NCBI GenBank assembly: GCA_031082125.1
Contig: JAVHLM010000041.1
Location: forward strand, 1-51,903
Source of the DNA: Candidatus Eremiobacterota bacterium
GTDB taxonomy: Bacteria; Vulcanimicrobiota; CADAWZ01; Ess09-12
Length of the DNA: 51,903 bases
Reading direction: 5' to 3'
Below the pieces are notes generated by a model. That model was not told the origin of the DNA and did no database searches. It saw nothing but the letters and a program-made list of their open reading frames with translations. Made by a program: the position numbers and the translations under genes. Shown here piece after piece: positions 1 to 7,403 of the stretch. Within the stretch, counting starts at the first letter, position 1. Each line of letters begins with the position of its first letter.

Positions 1-106
1 GACCCATCTGTCCACCGCCGCCACCGCCGCCGGGACCCATCTGTCCACCGCCGCCGCCACCGCCGCCGGGACCACCCATCATGGCACCGCCACCGCGGCC
101 GCCACC
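1..106. repeat. In-frame tandem repeat encoding Gly-rich units
   Basis: The motif gacccatctgtccaccgcc starts at positions 1 and 34, and a related unit starts at 70, so unit lengths are 33 and 36 nt (11 and 12 codons). The repeat preserves the reading frame of the leftward Gly-rich gene and encodes GQMGPGG followed by a Gly run. Copy number is therefore likely to vary between strains. The array continues beyond the window edge. Confidence 0.75.
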
Positions 107-208
107 GCCGCCGCGGCCTCCTGCGCTACCGAATATGAGATAGAACCCTTCGGCAAGTATTACGAGCACGAGAAGACCAATTATGATATGGACAAATCTT
201 TTTTCCAC
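1..208 (-). CDS. Membrane-anchored Gly-rich repeat protein, 3' end outside window
   Basis: I do not recognise a named family. About 69 codons are visible from a GTG start at 208; an AAAGGAG Shine-Dalgarno lies 8 nt upstream. A short basic start (EKRF) is followed by one hydrophobic helix (roughly residues 6-27) and then an almost pure Gly tract with Arg, Met, Pro and GQMGPGG units, so it is a single-pass or signal-anchored protein with an extracytoplasmic Gly-rich tail. It begins 21 nt after the stop of the upstream radical SAM/SPASM gene, so the two are almost certainly one transcript. That position suggests it is the substrate or target of the maturase, as Gly-rich repeat precursors are in GrrM-type systems; this is inference. 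No aromatic residue is visible in the repeat so far. The C-terminus is cut off by the window edge. Confidence 0.7.
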   Translation of the reverse strand, partial: MEKRFVHIIIGLLVLVILAEGFYLIFGSAGGRGGGGGRGGGAMMGGPGGGGGGGGQMGPGGGGGGGQMG

Positions 209-229
209 TCTGCAACTCCTTTCAAGTGT

Positions 230-1684
230 TTATGCACTCAGCAGTTCAACCATGTCGGGCCTTTCATGGATCTTCCAGAACAGTTCATGATAAACTTTCT
301 GATAAAAACGGCACATAGGGCTCTCCCTCATGAACGACCCGAACCATGTAAAAGTCTTGGTTGTACACCCCCCTCCACAGAATCTTTTGTAGGTGCACTT
401 TCTACATTTCGGAATATTTTCTACAGTACGCTCATATAATCCTCGTAAAATTAAATTTTCGTCCACCATATTTTTTAACGACGGAACCTTGAAAATATTG
501 CCCACCCTGAAATCTCCCAGACCTGCCACCTCCTCGCAGGCATAGATGCCGCCGTCAGTCCCGAAGCCGAGTATTGATCGCCCAGCCCCGCAGGGGGAGC
601 GGTCACACATGAAAGGTCTTTCCCTGGTGACTATGTTCCTTATCTGGTTCGTGAGATCTTCTATCTTGAGCCTGACGCCATGCTCCTTTGCAAAGTGGTA
701 AGCCCTGTCCACCATTTCAAGGTAATGAGTTGCGAACTCCTCGGCCCTCGTGAGGGAGAACTCCAGCTCATCCTCGGCTCTCCCGATGCACGAAGAAAAA
801 TTGATGCGGAAGGACCTGATCCCCTTCGAGACAAAGAAATCAAAGACATCATTGTAGAAGAGTGGATCATCGACGACAGCAAGGACTCCCGGCGGCTTCC
901 ACTGCTCCCTTACCCGCTCGAAATTCTCCCATACTTTCCTGAACGAGCCTCTCCCATCAGAAAATACCCTGTGGCGGTCATGGATCTCCTCGGGACCGTC
1001 AATGCTGAATCCAAGCTCTGTATCATACTGCCTGAGCCAGTCAATGTCCTCACCGGTGACAAGTGAGCCGTTGGTCTGAATGCAGAAGGTGACCTTTTTC
1101 CTCCCTTCCCTGCCAAGCCGGTGAGCCCTGTCTATGAGGCGCTTCACTTCATCGATGACAAGAAAGGGCTCACCGCCGTGAAAATCTACGCAAAGGTGCC
1201 TCAGAGGCAGCTCTGTCAATATTTTGTCAATTATCTTCTCCCCGGTGGCAAGGGGCATCTTCTCCCGGTGAAGACCTGCCCTCGACAGGCAGTAATGGCA
1301 GCCGAAATTGCACTGCTCCGTGGGGTGCAGACAGAGAAATCCCGGATAGGTGTAGGTTTTTGAATGATCCCACAGGCTGCGCACATTACAGAAGTGCCTG
1401 CCGTTACTCTCAATAATGCCTTTCAGATAAAGCCTTGCCGCAAAATCGGCGGCCCTGTCACTGTCATCAATACCGTGCCCTTTTGCAAGGGAGATGAAAT
1501 CCGGGAAGGCGAGGGGCCTCGTGAACTCTTTAAAAACCTGCCGTTCCCGGCCTTCGAGGACCATCCAGGAGGCTGATTCTTTTTCAATCACAAGGAGGCG
1601 CTCATCCCTTGGAAAGGAAGAGAGCCCCGGAGCCCTGGAGAGAATGGCATTGGCAGGTATCACCATAGTATCTTTGAGCGACAT
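230..1684 (-). CDS. Radical SAM/SPASM peptide maturase-like protein
   Basis: 484 aa. An N-terminal region of about 95 residues looks like a PqqD/RRE-type winged helix that could bind a leader peptide. The radical SAM site CNFGCHYC (C125, C129, C132) follows, with a GGEP motif. The C-terminal SPASM region carries the spaced cysteines CDRSPC, an EGxxxAC-like segment, CRKC, FCGGGC and a last Cys, enough to hold two auxiliary Fe-S clusters. This architecture is typical of enzymes that build thioether or C-C cross-links in ribosomally made peptides. The start is set by GAGGAG about 9 nt upstream. It lies between the cluster-less SPASM gene (24 nt gap upstream) and the Gly-rich protein gene (21 nt gap downstream). 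Substrate assignment is inferred from position only; an anaerobic sulfatase-maturase-like role is a less likely alternative. Confidence 0.85.
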   Translation of the reverse strand: MSLKDTMVIPANAILSRAPGLSSFPRDERLLVIEKESASWMVLEGRERQVFKEFTRPLAFPDFISLAKGHGIDDSDRAADFAARLYLKGIIESNGRHFCNVRSLWDHSKTYTYPGFLCLHPTEQCNFGCHYCLSRAGLHREKMPLATGEKIIDKILTELPLRHLCVDFHGGEPFLVIDEVKRLIDRAHRLGREGRKKVTFCIQTNGSLVTGEDIDWLRQYDTELGFSIDGPEEIHDRHRVFSDGRGSFRKVWENFERVREQWKPPGVLAVVDDPLFYNDVFDFFVSKGIRSFRINFSSCIGRAEDELEFSLTRAEEFATHYLEMVDRAYHFAKEHGVRLKIEDLTNQIRNIVTRERPFMCDRSPCGAGRSILGFGTDGGIYACEEVAGLGDFRVGNIFKVPSLKNMVDENLILRGLYERTVENIPKCRKCTYKRFCGGGCTTKTFTWFGSFMRESPMCRFYQKVYHELFWKIHERPDMVELLSA

Positions 1685-1708
1685 GGCTCTCTCCTCATCC
1701 TTGCACCA

Positions 1709-3082
1709 TCAGCAGTTACTCAGTATTTTTTCTATAAGCGGGTTATTGTCAAGCTCCCAGAAGACCTGCTCATAGAATCTCTTGAGAGTCCGGCAGAGGG
1801 GATCTTCCCTTTCCACCTCATCATATGCAAGCGCAGTCCTCCTCGCACAGCCCCCTCCGCAGAAGGCTCTCACCTCGCATCGCCTGCAGCGGGGCACAAG
1901 CTCTTTATTTCTTGAGCACAACACCGCGAGAACCCTGTTTTTTTCCACAAACCGGGAGAGATCAGGCACTTCATCGATATGTCCAAGAAACACCGGCGAG
2001 GAGCTTCCCATATTCTGTAAGCCGCAGGAGTAGATATTTCCTTCACAGTCAAAGGACAGGGCTGAAATCCCGCAGGCACAGGGGACAGAGAAGCAGGGAT
2101 GAGGTGAGGAGCCTGCGGGTGCACCGCGGTGAACCACCCGGCTCACCCTGTGAGAGAGCTCGTTGATTACCAGCGGCATACGGTGCTCCCAGCCGCACTG
2201 CGCAGCATGCCGAAGCATCTCAACGGAGCAGAGAGAAAAATCATCATCAGGTGAGCAGTGGCTCCCTGGACGAGTATCGGCAGATATTATCACTGCTCCA
2301 TATCCCTCGCACACCAGAGCCGCAAGGGCACTCATGGATTCCTCGCGGTTCTTCGTCAGTGCTCTTGGTACGATGGTCAAACCTCTTTCCCTGGACTCCC
2401 CCATGAAACGCAGGGCACTTTCCCACTGGGCAGGGCTGCCGCGCAAGGAGCAGCAGACCTCTCCTGAGTGATCCTTAAGATAATCCCTGTGGCGCTCTTC
2501 AAAGAGCTTTTCCAGTGAGAGGGTGCTATGGACCTCTCTCTGGTGAGCTCTTGCCTTCTCTTCTATCACTGCCATGAAAGCACGGAACTCATCAAAGCAT
2601 TTCCCCAGATCATCGATATGAATGTGCAGATGGAGCTTTTTATGGCAGGGTGCTCCCAGAGAAGCGCCGATGATCTTTTCAGCGAGAGCCTTTTCAAGAA
2701 TATGGTGATCGCTTCCCGCACCGCCGCTTTTCATGAATTCAATGGTTATCCACCTGAATCCCTGCCGCTCTCTGTGTATCCCGTGGTCACCGGCAGATCT
2801 GCCTTTGCCGTTCAGAGTCACTATTCCCCTGTGATAGAGCCTTTGCACCAATGCCTCAAGGCCTTTCACCTCATAGGGCTCTTTCCCCAGAACAAGGCTG
2901 CTCCATAGCACAGGCTGCTCCAGCCTGGCGAGAAATGAAGCCTTGGTACTGTCAATGATATCCCATGCGCCGGTCTCCGGAACAAGCACAAGTATTTTTT
3001 CACCTTTTCTTGCAAGGATGCTCCCCGGCTTTTTCCCGATAAATACATTCTCCTTCCCCTGCGGTATCACGCTGATGCTCAT
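1709..3082 (-). CDS. SPASM-domain protein lacking the radical SAM site
   Basis: 457 aa from the ATG at 3082. It is laid out like the downstream radical SAM/SPASM protein: an RRE-like N-terminus (KILVLVPETGAWDI), a TIM-barrel-sized middle, and a complete C-terminal SPASM region (CFSVPCAC, CRRC, FCGGGC, final Cys before the tail). The CxxxCxxC site is gone (the region reads FMKSGGAGSDHH) and so is GGEP, so it should not cleave SAM. I infer a non-catalytic partner that binds peptide or relays electrons; GeoRSP systems are known to have a similar SPASM-only component. A longer reading frame reaches a GTG at 3166, but alignment of the N-termini with the partner and a promoter at 3130-3158 favour 3082. 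Confidence 0.8.
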   Translation of the reverse strand: MSISVIPQGKENVFIGKKPGSILARKGEKILVLVPETGAWDIIDSTKASFLARLEQPVLWSSLVLGKEPYEVKGLEALVQRLYHRGIVTLNGKGRSAGDHGIHRERQGFRWITIEFMKSGGAGSDHHILEKALAEKIIGASLGAPCHKKLHLHIHIDDLGKCFDEFRAFMAVIEEKARAHQREVHSTLSLEKLFEERHRDYLKDHSGEVCCSLRGSPAQWESALRFMGESRERGLTIVPRALTKNREESMSALAALVCEGYGAVIISADTRPGSHCSPDDDFSLCSVEMLRHAAQCGWEHRMPLVINELSHRVSRVVHRGAPAGSSPHPCFSVPCACGISALSFDCEGNIYSCGLQNMGSSSPVFLGHIDEVPDLSRFVEKNRVLAVLCSRNKELVPRCRRCEVRAFCGGGCARRTALAYDEVEREDPLCRTLKRFYEQVFWELDNNPLIEKILSNC

Positions 3083-3129
3083 AATATGGTTCCCTGCGGC
3101 CTGGCTTGTAGGATCATTGCACCTCTCAT

Positions 3130-3158
3130 ATTCTACTATGGAAAGTCTCTTTATACAA
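3130..3158 (-). promoter_or_regulatory. Promoter of the SPASM/radical SAM/Gly-rich operon
   Basis: On the minus strand TTGTAT (3153-3158) and TAGAAT (3130-3135) are separated by 17 nt. It lies just upstream of the ATG at 3082 and downstream of the alternative GTG at 3166, supporting the shorter protein. Confidence 0.5.
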
Positions 3159-3204
3159 GGCATCACGGGAACATCTCTTCATGCGGGATTCGCCGTCCGG
3201 AAGG

Positions 3205-3233
3205 TTGACTTCCCTTTTCAGTTCTGATACAAT
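3205..3233 (+). promoter_or_regulatory. Promoter of the radical SAM-recF-dciA operon
   Basis: TTGACT (3205-3210), a 17-nt spacer and TACAAT (3228-3233) lie 23 nt before the ATG at 3257. It is divergent from the maturase-operon promoter, so both could be controlled from the same roughly 100 bp. Confidence 0.6.
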
Positions 3234-3256
3234 TAACGGTTGTATGAGGTTATTAT

Positions 3257-4210
3257 ATGCCTTCAAGCCATATGATGTTTCTCTGCACCACACGATGCAA
3301 CCTGAAGTGCGCCCATTGCCTGAGAGGCCATTCACCTTCACCCCTGGACATCCCCCTGCCCCTCTTTGAGAGAATCCTCAGGGAGGGAAAGGAACTCGGT
3401 TTTACCACGGTAAGCCTTACCGGCGGGGAGCCCTGCCTTCATCCCCGCTTTGACGACCTTCTTGACGCTGCAGTCTCTCAGGGCTATACCTTCTCTGTCG
3501 CATCAAACGGAATTTTATGGTACTTTTATGCCCACGCCGCGGAAAAATATGGCAAGACGTTCTCCTCGATAAAAATCAGCATCGACGGCTTGAAAAGGGA
3601 GCATTCCCTGATGCGCGGCATAGATAATCTCGAAGATTTGCTCTCATCCATCACCCACCTCAGGAAAAGCGGCCTCGAGATAATTGTCGCCCTGTGCCTC
3701 ACCAAATTGAATTACGAGTGCATCGAATATTACCTGGAGATGTGCATAAAAAACTCTCTGTCTCATATCGAAATAAGTAATACCATCATGACAGAAAAAA
3801 ACAGGCATCTTCTCCTGAACATGGGAGAGATGGAAAAGGTAAGGAAGGCACTTGCCCGGTTCAAAGAGAAACACAAGATCTACCCGATAGAGCGCTTTCT
3901 TGAAATGAGCCCTCAGAATGGCTCCATCATATTCTGCTCTGAGCTGGGCGATCCCTCGCTCACCATCAATGCAGAAGGCGAGGCGATATTCTGCTGTGCC
4001 ACGCTGGAGCATGGAGCGGCAGTCGGGCACATGGAGGACATGACCATCACAGAAGCCTACAATAAGCTCCTTGAGGTAGGAAAAAAGATAGTCCATCAGA
4101 GAATCATGGACATGAAAGAGAACAGACGGTTTATCGGCTTCAACAGCTGCAATTACTGCAACAGGGTGGTGAGCGATATGATCAGCAGAGTGGGCAGGAA
4201 TCCGTCATGA
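3257..4210 (+). CDS. Radical SAM protein with C-terminal Cys-rich tail
   Basis: 317 aa. The SAM-cluster motif CNLKCAHC (C14, C18, C21) sits very near the N-terminus and is followed by GGEPCLH and the SNG and SIDG strands of a radical SAM barrel. The C-terminal third has a CSE...FCC segment and a terminal CNYC, suggesting one auxiliary Fe-S cluster (SPASM/twitch-like). A TGAGG site precedes the ATG. The last bases overlap the next gene in an ATGA junction, so the two radical SAM proteins are translated together. The substrate cannot be told; position opposite the maturase operon allows, but does not prove, action on a peptide. Confidence 0.8.
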   Translation: MPSSHMMFLCTTRCNLKCAHCLRGHSPSPLDIPLPLFERILREGKELGFTTVSLTGGEPCLHPRFDDLLDAAVSQGYTFSVASNGILWYFYAHAAEKYGKTFSSIKISIDGLKREHSLMRGIDNLEDLLSSITHLRKSGLEIIVALCLTKLNYECIEYYLEMCIKNSLSHIEISNTIMTEKNRHLLLNMGEMEKVRKALARFKEKHKIYPIERFLEMSPQNGSIIFCSELGDPSLTINAEGEAIFCCATLEHGAAVGHMEDMTITEAYNKLLEVGKKIVHQRIMDMKENRRFIGFNSCNYCNRVVSDMISRVGRNPS

Positions 4211-5217
4211 AAAAGGTTGACATCAAGCTCGGATACTCGTGCAACAATGACTGCATCCATTGCGTGATCTCCGACAACAGGGACATGTGCCTTGGGAAAG
4301 GCTTCTCTGAGGATCTCTCCACGGAGAGGTATATCGAGGAAATGCGCGACAGCAGGGAGAGAGGCGCAGAGGTTATCGTGTTTACGGGAGGAGAGCCTTC
4401 CATCAGGAGCGACCTGGTCACGCTCATCACCCATGCGCGGCAGATGGGATACACCATAATGATGCAGACCAACGGGAGGGCATTCCACTTTGCTGACTTT
4501 GCCAGGAAAGTAACGAAAACGGCCCCTGTCAACTATTGCGTGGCCCTCCATGCCGACAGGGAGGAGCTCCACGACGCCATTACCAGAAAAAAGGGGAGCT
4601 TCAGGGAGACCGTCATGGGGATTAAAAACCTTGTGAACCTGGGAGCAGAGGTTTCAGGGAAAATCGTTCTTTCCAAGGTGAACCTCCCGCGGCTTGAGCA
4701 CACCTCGGAGTATCTCGTGGCTCTTGGTGTCAGTGCAGTGAGTATTGTATTCCCCCATGCATGCGGCAATGCGAGAAAGCTCTTTGCCGACGTGGTCCCT
4801 TCCTATACCTCCCTTGTCCCTGCCCTCCACCGCGCCATTGCTTCTCTTGAGTCCTATGGAATACCGGTGGACGTCGAGGCCGTCCCTTTCTGCCTGATGA
4901 CAGGCTTTGAGCGCTATGTCCAGGATCTGACGTACTTCTTAAGCGACGAGACAGAATTGAAGCAATACGGCCTGGAGCCCATCATGGACTGGGCACGGGA
5001 GAGAAAGAGGATAAAGAGGAAATTCACCCGGTGCAGAGAGTGCCGCTTTGATCTCCTCTGCGAAGGCCCCTGGATGGAGTACCCCGAGCACTTCGGCGAC
5101 GGCGAGTTTATCCCCGTGAGGGGGGAAAAGCTCAGAGATGCCGCCGTGGTGCTGCGCGGAGCCCCCTTTTTCACAGGCCCCGCCACCCTTCTCACCCACC
5201 ATGCGCTCTCCTGGTGA
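4207..5217 (+). CDS. Radical SAM protein with CxxC...C auxiliary-cluster tail
   Basis: 336 aa. It has CNNDCIHC (C12, C16, C19), TGGEPS, a TNG strand, and a C-terminal CRECRFDLLCEG region followed by WMEYPEHFGDGEF. That tail form recurs in a large group of radical SAM proteins of mostly unknown function. It overlaps the preceding radical SAM gene by 4 nt and ends 7 nt before recF, so the two radical SAM genes, recF and the DciA-like gene form one operon. I cannot name its substrate. Confidence 0.78.
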   Translation: MKKVDIKLGYSCNNDCIHCVISDNRDMCLGKGFSEDLSTERYIEEMRDSRERGAEVIVFTGGEPSIRSDLVTLITHARQMGYTIMMQTNGRAFHFADFARKVTKTAPVNYCVALHADREELHDAITRKKGSFRETVMGIKNLVNLGAEVSGKIVLSKVNLPRLEHTSEYLVALGVSAVSIVFPHACGNARKLFADVVPSYTSLVPALHRAIASLESYGIPVDVEAVPFCLMTGFERYVQDLTYFLSDETELKQYGLEPIMDWARERKRIKRKFTRCRECRFDLLCEGPWMEYPEHFGDGEFIPVRGEKLRDAAVVLRGAPFFTGPATLLTHHALSW

Positions 5218-5224
5218 GCCGGTC

Positions 5225-6346
5225 ATGAGAATAAAGAGCTTTTCCATCAAAGATTTCAGGAACATCACCCGTTTGGAGCTGGAGCCCCATGAAGGAATCA
5301 CTCTCTTTTTCGGGGAAAATGCCCAGGGAAAAAGCAACATCCTTGAAGCACTGGGGCTTCTCTCCACGGGGCGCTCTTTCCGCACCATGCGGGAGGCTGA
5401 GCTTATCGCCTGGCAAAGCTCATGCTCCAGGGTGGAAGCAGAAGTGTCGCAGGGCGGGCTGAATTCAGAGGTAACCTTTGTGCTGATAAGGGAAAAAGAT
5501 CACTCACTGAGAAAGAAGATCGTCCTCAACGGCGCTCCCTTGAAAAAGCTCTCCCAGTATATCGGCAAAGTGAAAAACGTGATATTTTCCCGCCATGACC
5601 TTGCCATCATCACCGGAGCTCCCTTTTCCAGGAGGCGCTTCCTGGATCACATGCTCTGCCTGATAAATCCCTCTTATCTCTTCAGTCTCCAGCGCTACTA
5701 CAGCACCCTCAAGGAAAGAAACCACTGGCTTAAGTCGGCAAGACCTGAGAAAAACCCTGAGATGGAGGGGGTCTGGAAAGAACAGCTCACCCGTTACGGG
5801 ACACCACTCCTCAAAGAGAGAAAGGAGCTCCTTGAAAAGTTTTCTCTCACCCTGGCCTCACTCTATCATGACCTCACCGGTGAAAAGGAAAAGCTCACCA
5901 TAGGCTACTCCCCCTCCTTCGGTCTCCAGGGAAGCGATGAGAGCACCATTCACCGGCATTTCCTGGCGGTCATGGAAAAAAGCAGGAGCCTCGAAAAGGC
6001 GAGGCGTACCACCTTGTACGGCCCCCACCGCGATGATTTTAATGTCATGCTTGAGAATATCCCCCTGAGGGCCTTCGGCTCCCAGGGGCAGCAGCGCTAT
6101 GCGGCCATTGCACTGAAGCTTGCCGAGAGCGAGACCATTGAGGGCTCCACGGGCGATCTGCCGGTACTCCTCATGGACGATTGCTTTTCCGAACTCGACG
6201 AGGCAAGGGCCCGGCATCTCTGGCGGCACCTCGGCACAAGGGGGCAGGTCTTTCTCTCCTCCCATTTCATCCCTGTGCCCCGCACCCTGCAGGAGGGATG
6301 CACCATTTACACCGTCAGGGAGGGAAGGATTACCGCCTATGAGTAA
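5225..6346 (+). CDS. recF: DNA replication and repair protein RecF
   Basis: 373 aa, normal for RecF. An SMC-like ATPase that binds gapped DNA and helps load RecA with RecO and RecR. The Walker A region reads GENAQGKSNILEA near residue 35; the N-terminal IKSFSIKDFRNI strand is typical. The ABC-signature region (FGSQGQQR) and Walker B (LLMDDCFSELD) lie near the C-terminus. The ATG at 5225 is chosen because it begins the family N-terminus; the frame is open further upstream but that part is antisense-like sequence over the preceding gene. It overlaps the dciA-like gene by 8 nt. Unlike the usual dnaA-dnaN-recF order it is on the opposite strand, 5 kb from dnaN. Confidence 0.95.
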   Translation: MRIKSFSIKDFRNITRLELEPHEGITLFFGENAQGKSNILEALGLLSTGRSFRTMREAELIAWQSSCSRVEAEVSQGGLNSEVTFVLIREKDHSLRKKIVLNGAPLKKLSQYIGKVKNVIFSRHDLAIITGAPFSRRRFLDHMLCLINPSYLFSLQRYYSTLKERNHWLKSARPEKNPEMEGVWKEQLTRYGTPLLKERKELLEKFSLTLASLYHDLTGEKEKLTIGYSPSFGLQGSDESTIHRHFLAVMEKSRSLEKARRTTLYGPHRDDFNVMLENIPLRAFGSQGQQRYAAIALKLAESETIEGSTGDLPVLLMDDCFSELDEARARHLWRHLGTRGQVFLSSHFIPVPRTLQEGCTIYTVREGRITAYE

Positions 6347-6929
6347 GCTCCTCAGAGAGATTATTGAAAAGTCCATGCAGAGGCTCCGGAGCGACAATCA
6401 TTTCCAGGCGCAATGGATATTTCTCCAGTGGTCGCAGTCGGCGGGCCACGAAATAGACAGAAAAACTCAGCCCTTCAAGTTTTCCGGCGGCACGCTCTTT
6501 GTGCACACCACAGACTCTGTCTGGGTAGCACACCTCACGGGACTCAAGAAGGCGCTCCTCGAGGAGCTCAACAGGCACTGCGCCCCCCTTGCGGTGAAGG
6601 ACATCAGATTTTCCGCAGTATTTCCCTTCCGGAAAATCAGGGTACAGAAGCCGGCCCCGGAAGAGGAGGAACCTGAGGTGACGCTCTCGCAGGAGGAGGA
6701 ACAGGCCATAGACGCCATCGCCTCGGAAGTGAGCGACGAAGCTCTCAGGGCCCGTCTCGCGTCGATCATGAGGAAGGAGAGAATCTCCCTGGGCAGGAAA
6801 AAGGCCAGGGGGGGGAAACCCTGCGCCGGGTGCGGGGTCATTGTTGAGAGGGGAACACTGTGTCCCTTTTGTGTGCTTGAGGAGGCTTCCCGGCAGCCTC
6901 CTGTTCCACGTCGTCCCGAAGATAGCTGA
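6339..6929 (+). CDS. DUF721/DciA-like protein with C-terminal zinc ribbon
   Basis: 196 aa. The first roughly 100 residues match the DUF721 pattern (SKLLREIIEKS, then the W..W..AG.EI.. block and a TDS.WV.HL..LK.ALL strand). DUF721 proteins include DciA, the loader of the replicative helicase in bacteria that lack DnaC, and often sit beside recF or gyrB. An acidic linker follows, then a CxGC...CPFC pair (about residues 165-183) that could bind zinc, an addition not universal in the family. The ATG overlaps the recF stop. The 3' end overlaps the convergent membrane-protein gene by 92 nt. Confidence 0.8.
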   Translation: MSKLLREIIEKSMQRLRSDNHFQAQWIFLQWSQSAGHEIDRKTQPFKFSGGTLFVHTTDSVWVAHLTGLKKALLEELNRHCAPLAVKDIRFSAVFPFRKIRVQKPAPEEEEPEVTLSQEEEQAIDAIASEVSDEALRARLASIMRKERISLGRKKARGGKPCAGCGVIVERGTLCPFCVLEEASRQPPVPRRPEDS

Positions 6930-7350
6930 AGTAGCGGTCCTCTATCCTCTGGCCGATAAAGGGGATCTTGAAGTATTCGCCCTTCCAAGCTTTATTTGAA
7001 TAATAAAGGATAAGGGAAAGCCCGACAAAGAAGAGCAGAAGAAAGACCAGAAATACTGCCACCATGAAAAAACCCTGAGCCATGTAGCCTTTCCATACAA
7101 ATCCCTGCTCATGGATTATCTTCCTGAGAGAGGGGACACAGTGAAAAATCCCCACCAGCATGAAGATAAGGAGCAGGTACCCGGCACTCATGGCCAGGCC
7201 GAAGGCGATGGACTGGATGGTATGGAACTTGACGAAGGGCTCATCCTTTTTCCTGGAAAAAAACACGAACCAGGCTGTCACATACCAGAAAGGATACGAG
7301 AGAGCCGAGAGCATGGTGTCTTCTTCTTCCAGAGGAGGAAGTATTTTCAT
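6838..7350 (-). CDS. DUF4870-like membrane protein
   Basis: 170 aa with about three hydrophobic segments. The YPFWYVTAWFVFF start, the KDEPFVKFHTIQSI amphipathic block and the YFKIPFIGQRIED end fit the DUF4870/Tic20-like group of small membrane proteins, whose role is unknown. AGGAGG lies 7 nt before the ATG at 7350, which is better spaced than the ATG two codons upstream. The hydrophilic tail (residues about 150-170) is encoded in DNA shared with the convergent DUF721 gene. It follows the M23 peptidase gene by 53 nt on the same strand. Confidence 0.65.
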   Translation of the reverse strand: MKILPPLEEEDTMLSALSYPFWYVTAWFVFFSRKKDEPFVKFHTIQSIAFGLAMSAGYLLLIFMLVGIFHCVPSLRKIIHEQGFVWKGYMAQGFFMVAVFLVFLLLFFVGLSLILYYSNKAWKGEYFKIPFIGQRIEDRYFSYLRDDVEQEAAGKPPQAHKRDTVFPSQQ

Positions 7351-7403
7351 CGCCATACCTCCTGAGGCTCCCCGGCGGTCAGAGGTCCCTGAGAGAAGGG
7401 GCT

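Noticed and set aside
1-60. Minisatellite or CRISPR-like array
   Set aside because: The 33/36-nt period is in frame with a coding region and has no spacers; it is a protein repeat.
188-439. 83-codon open frame on the plus strand
   Set aside because: Overlaps the maturase 3' end and the Gly-rich gene start antisense, with no ribosome site and no family features.
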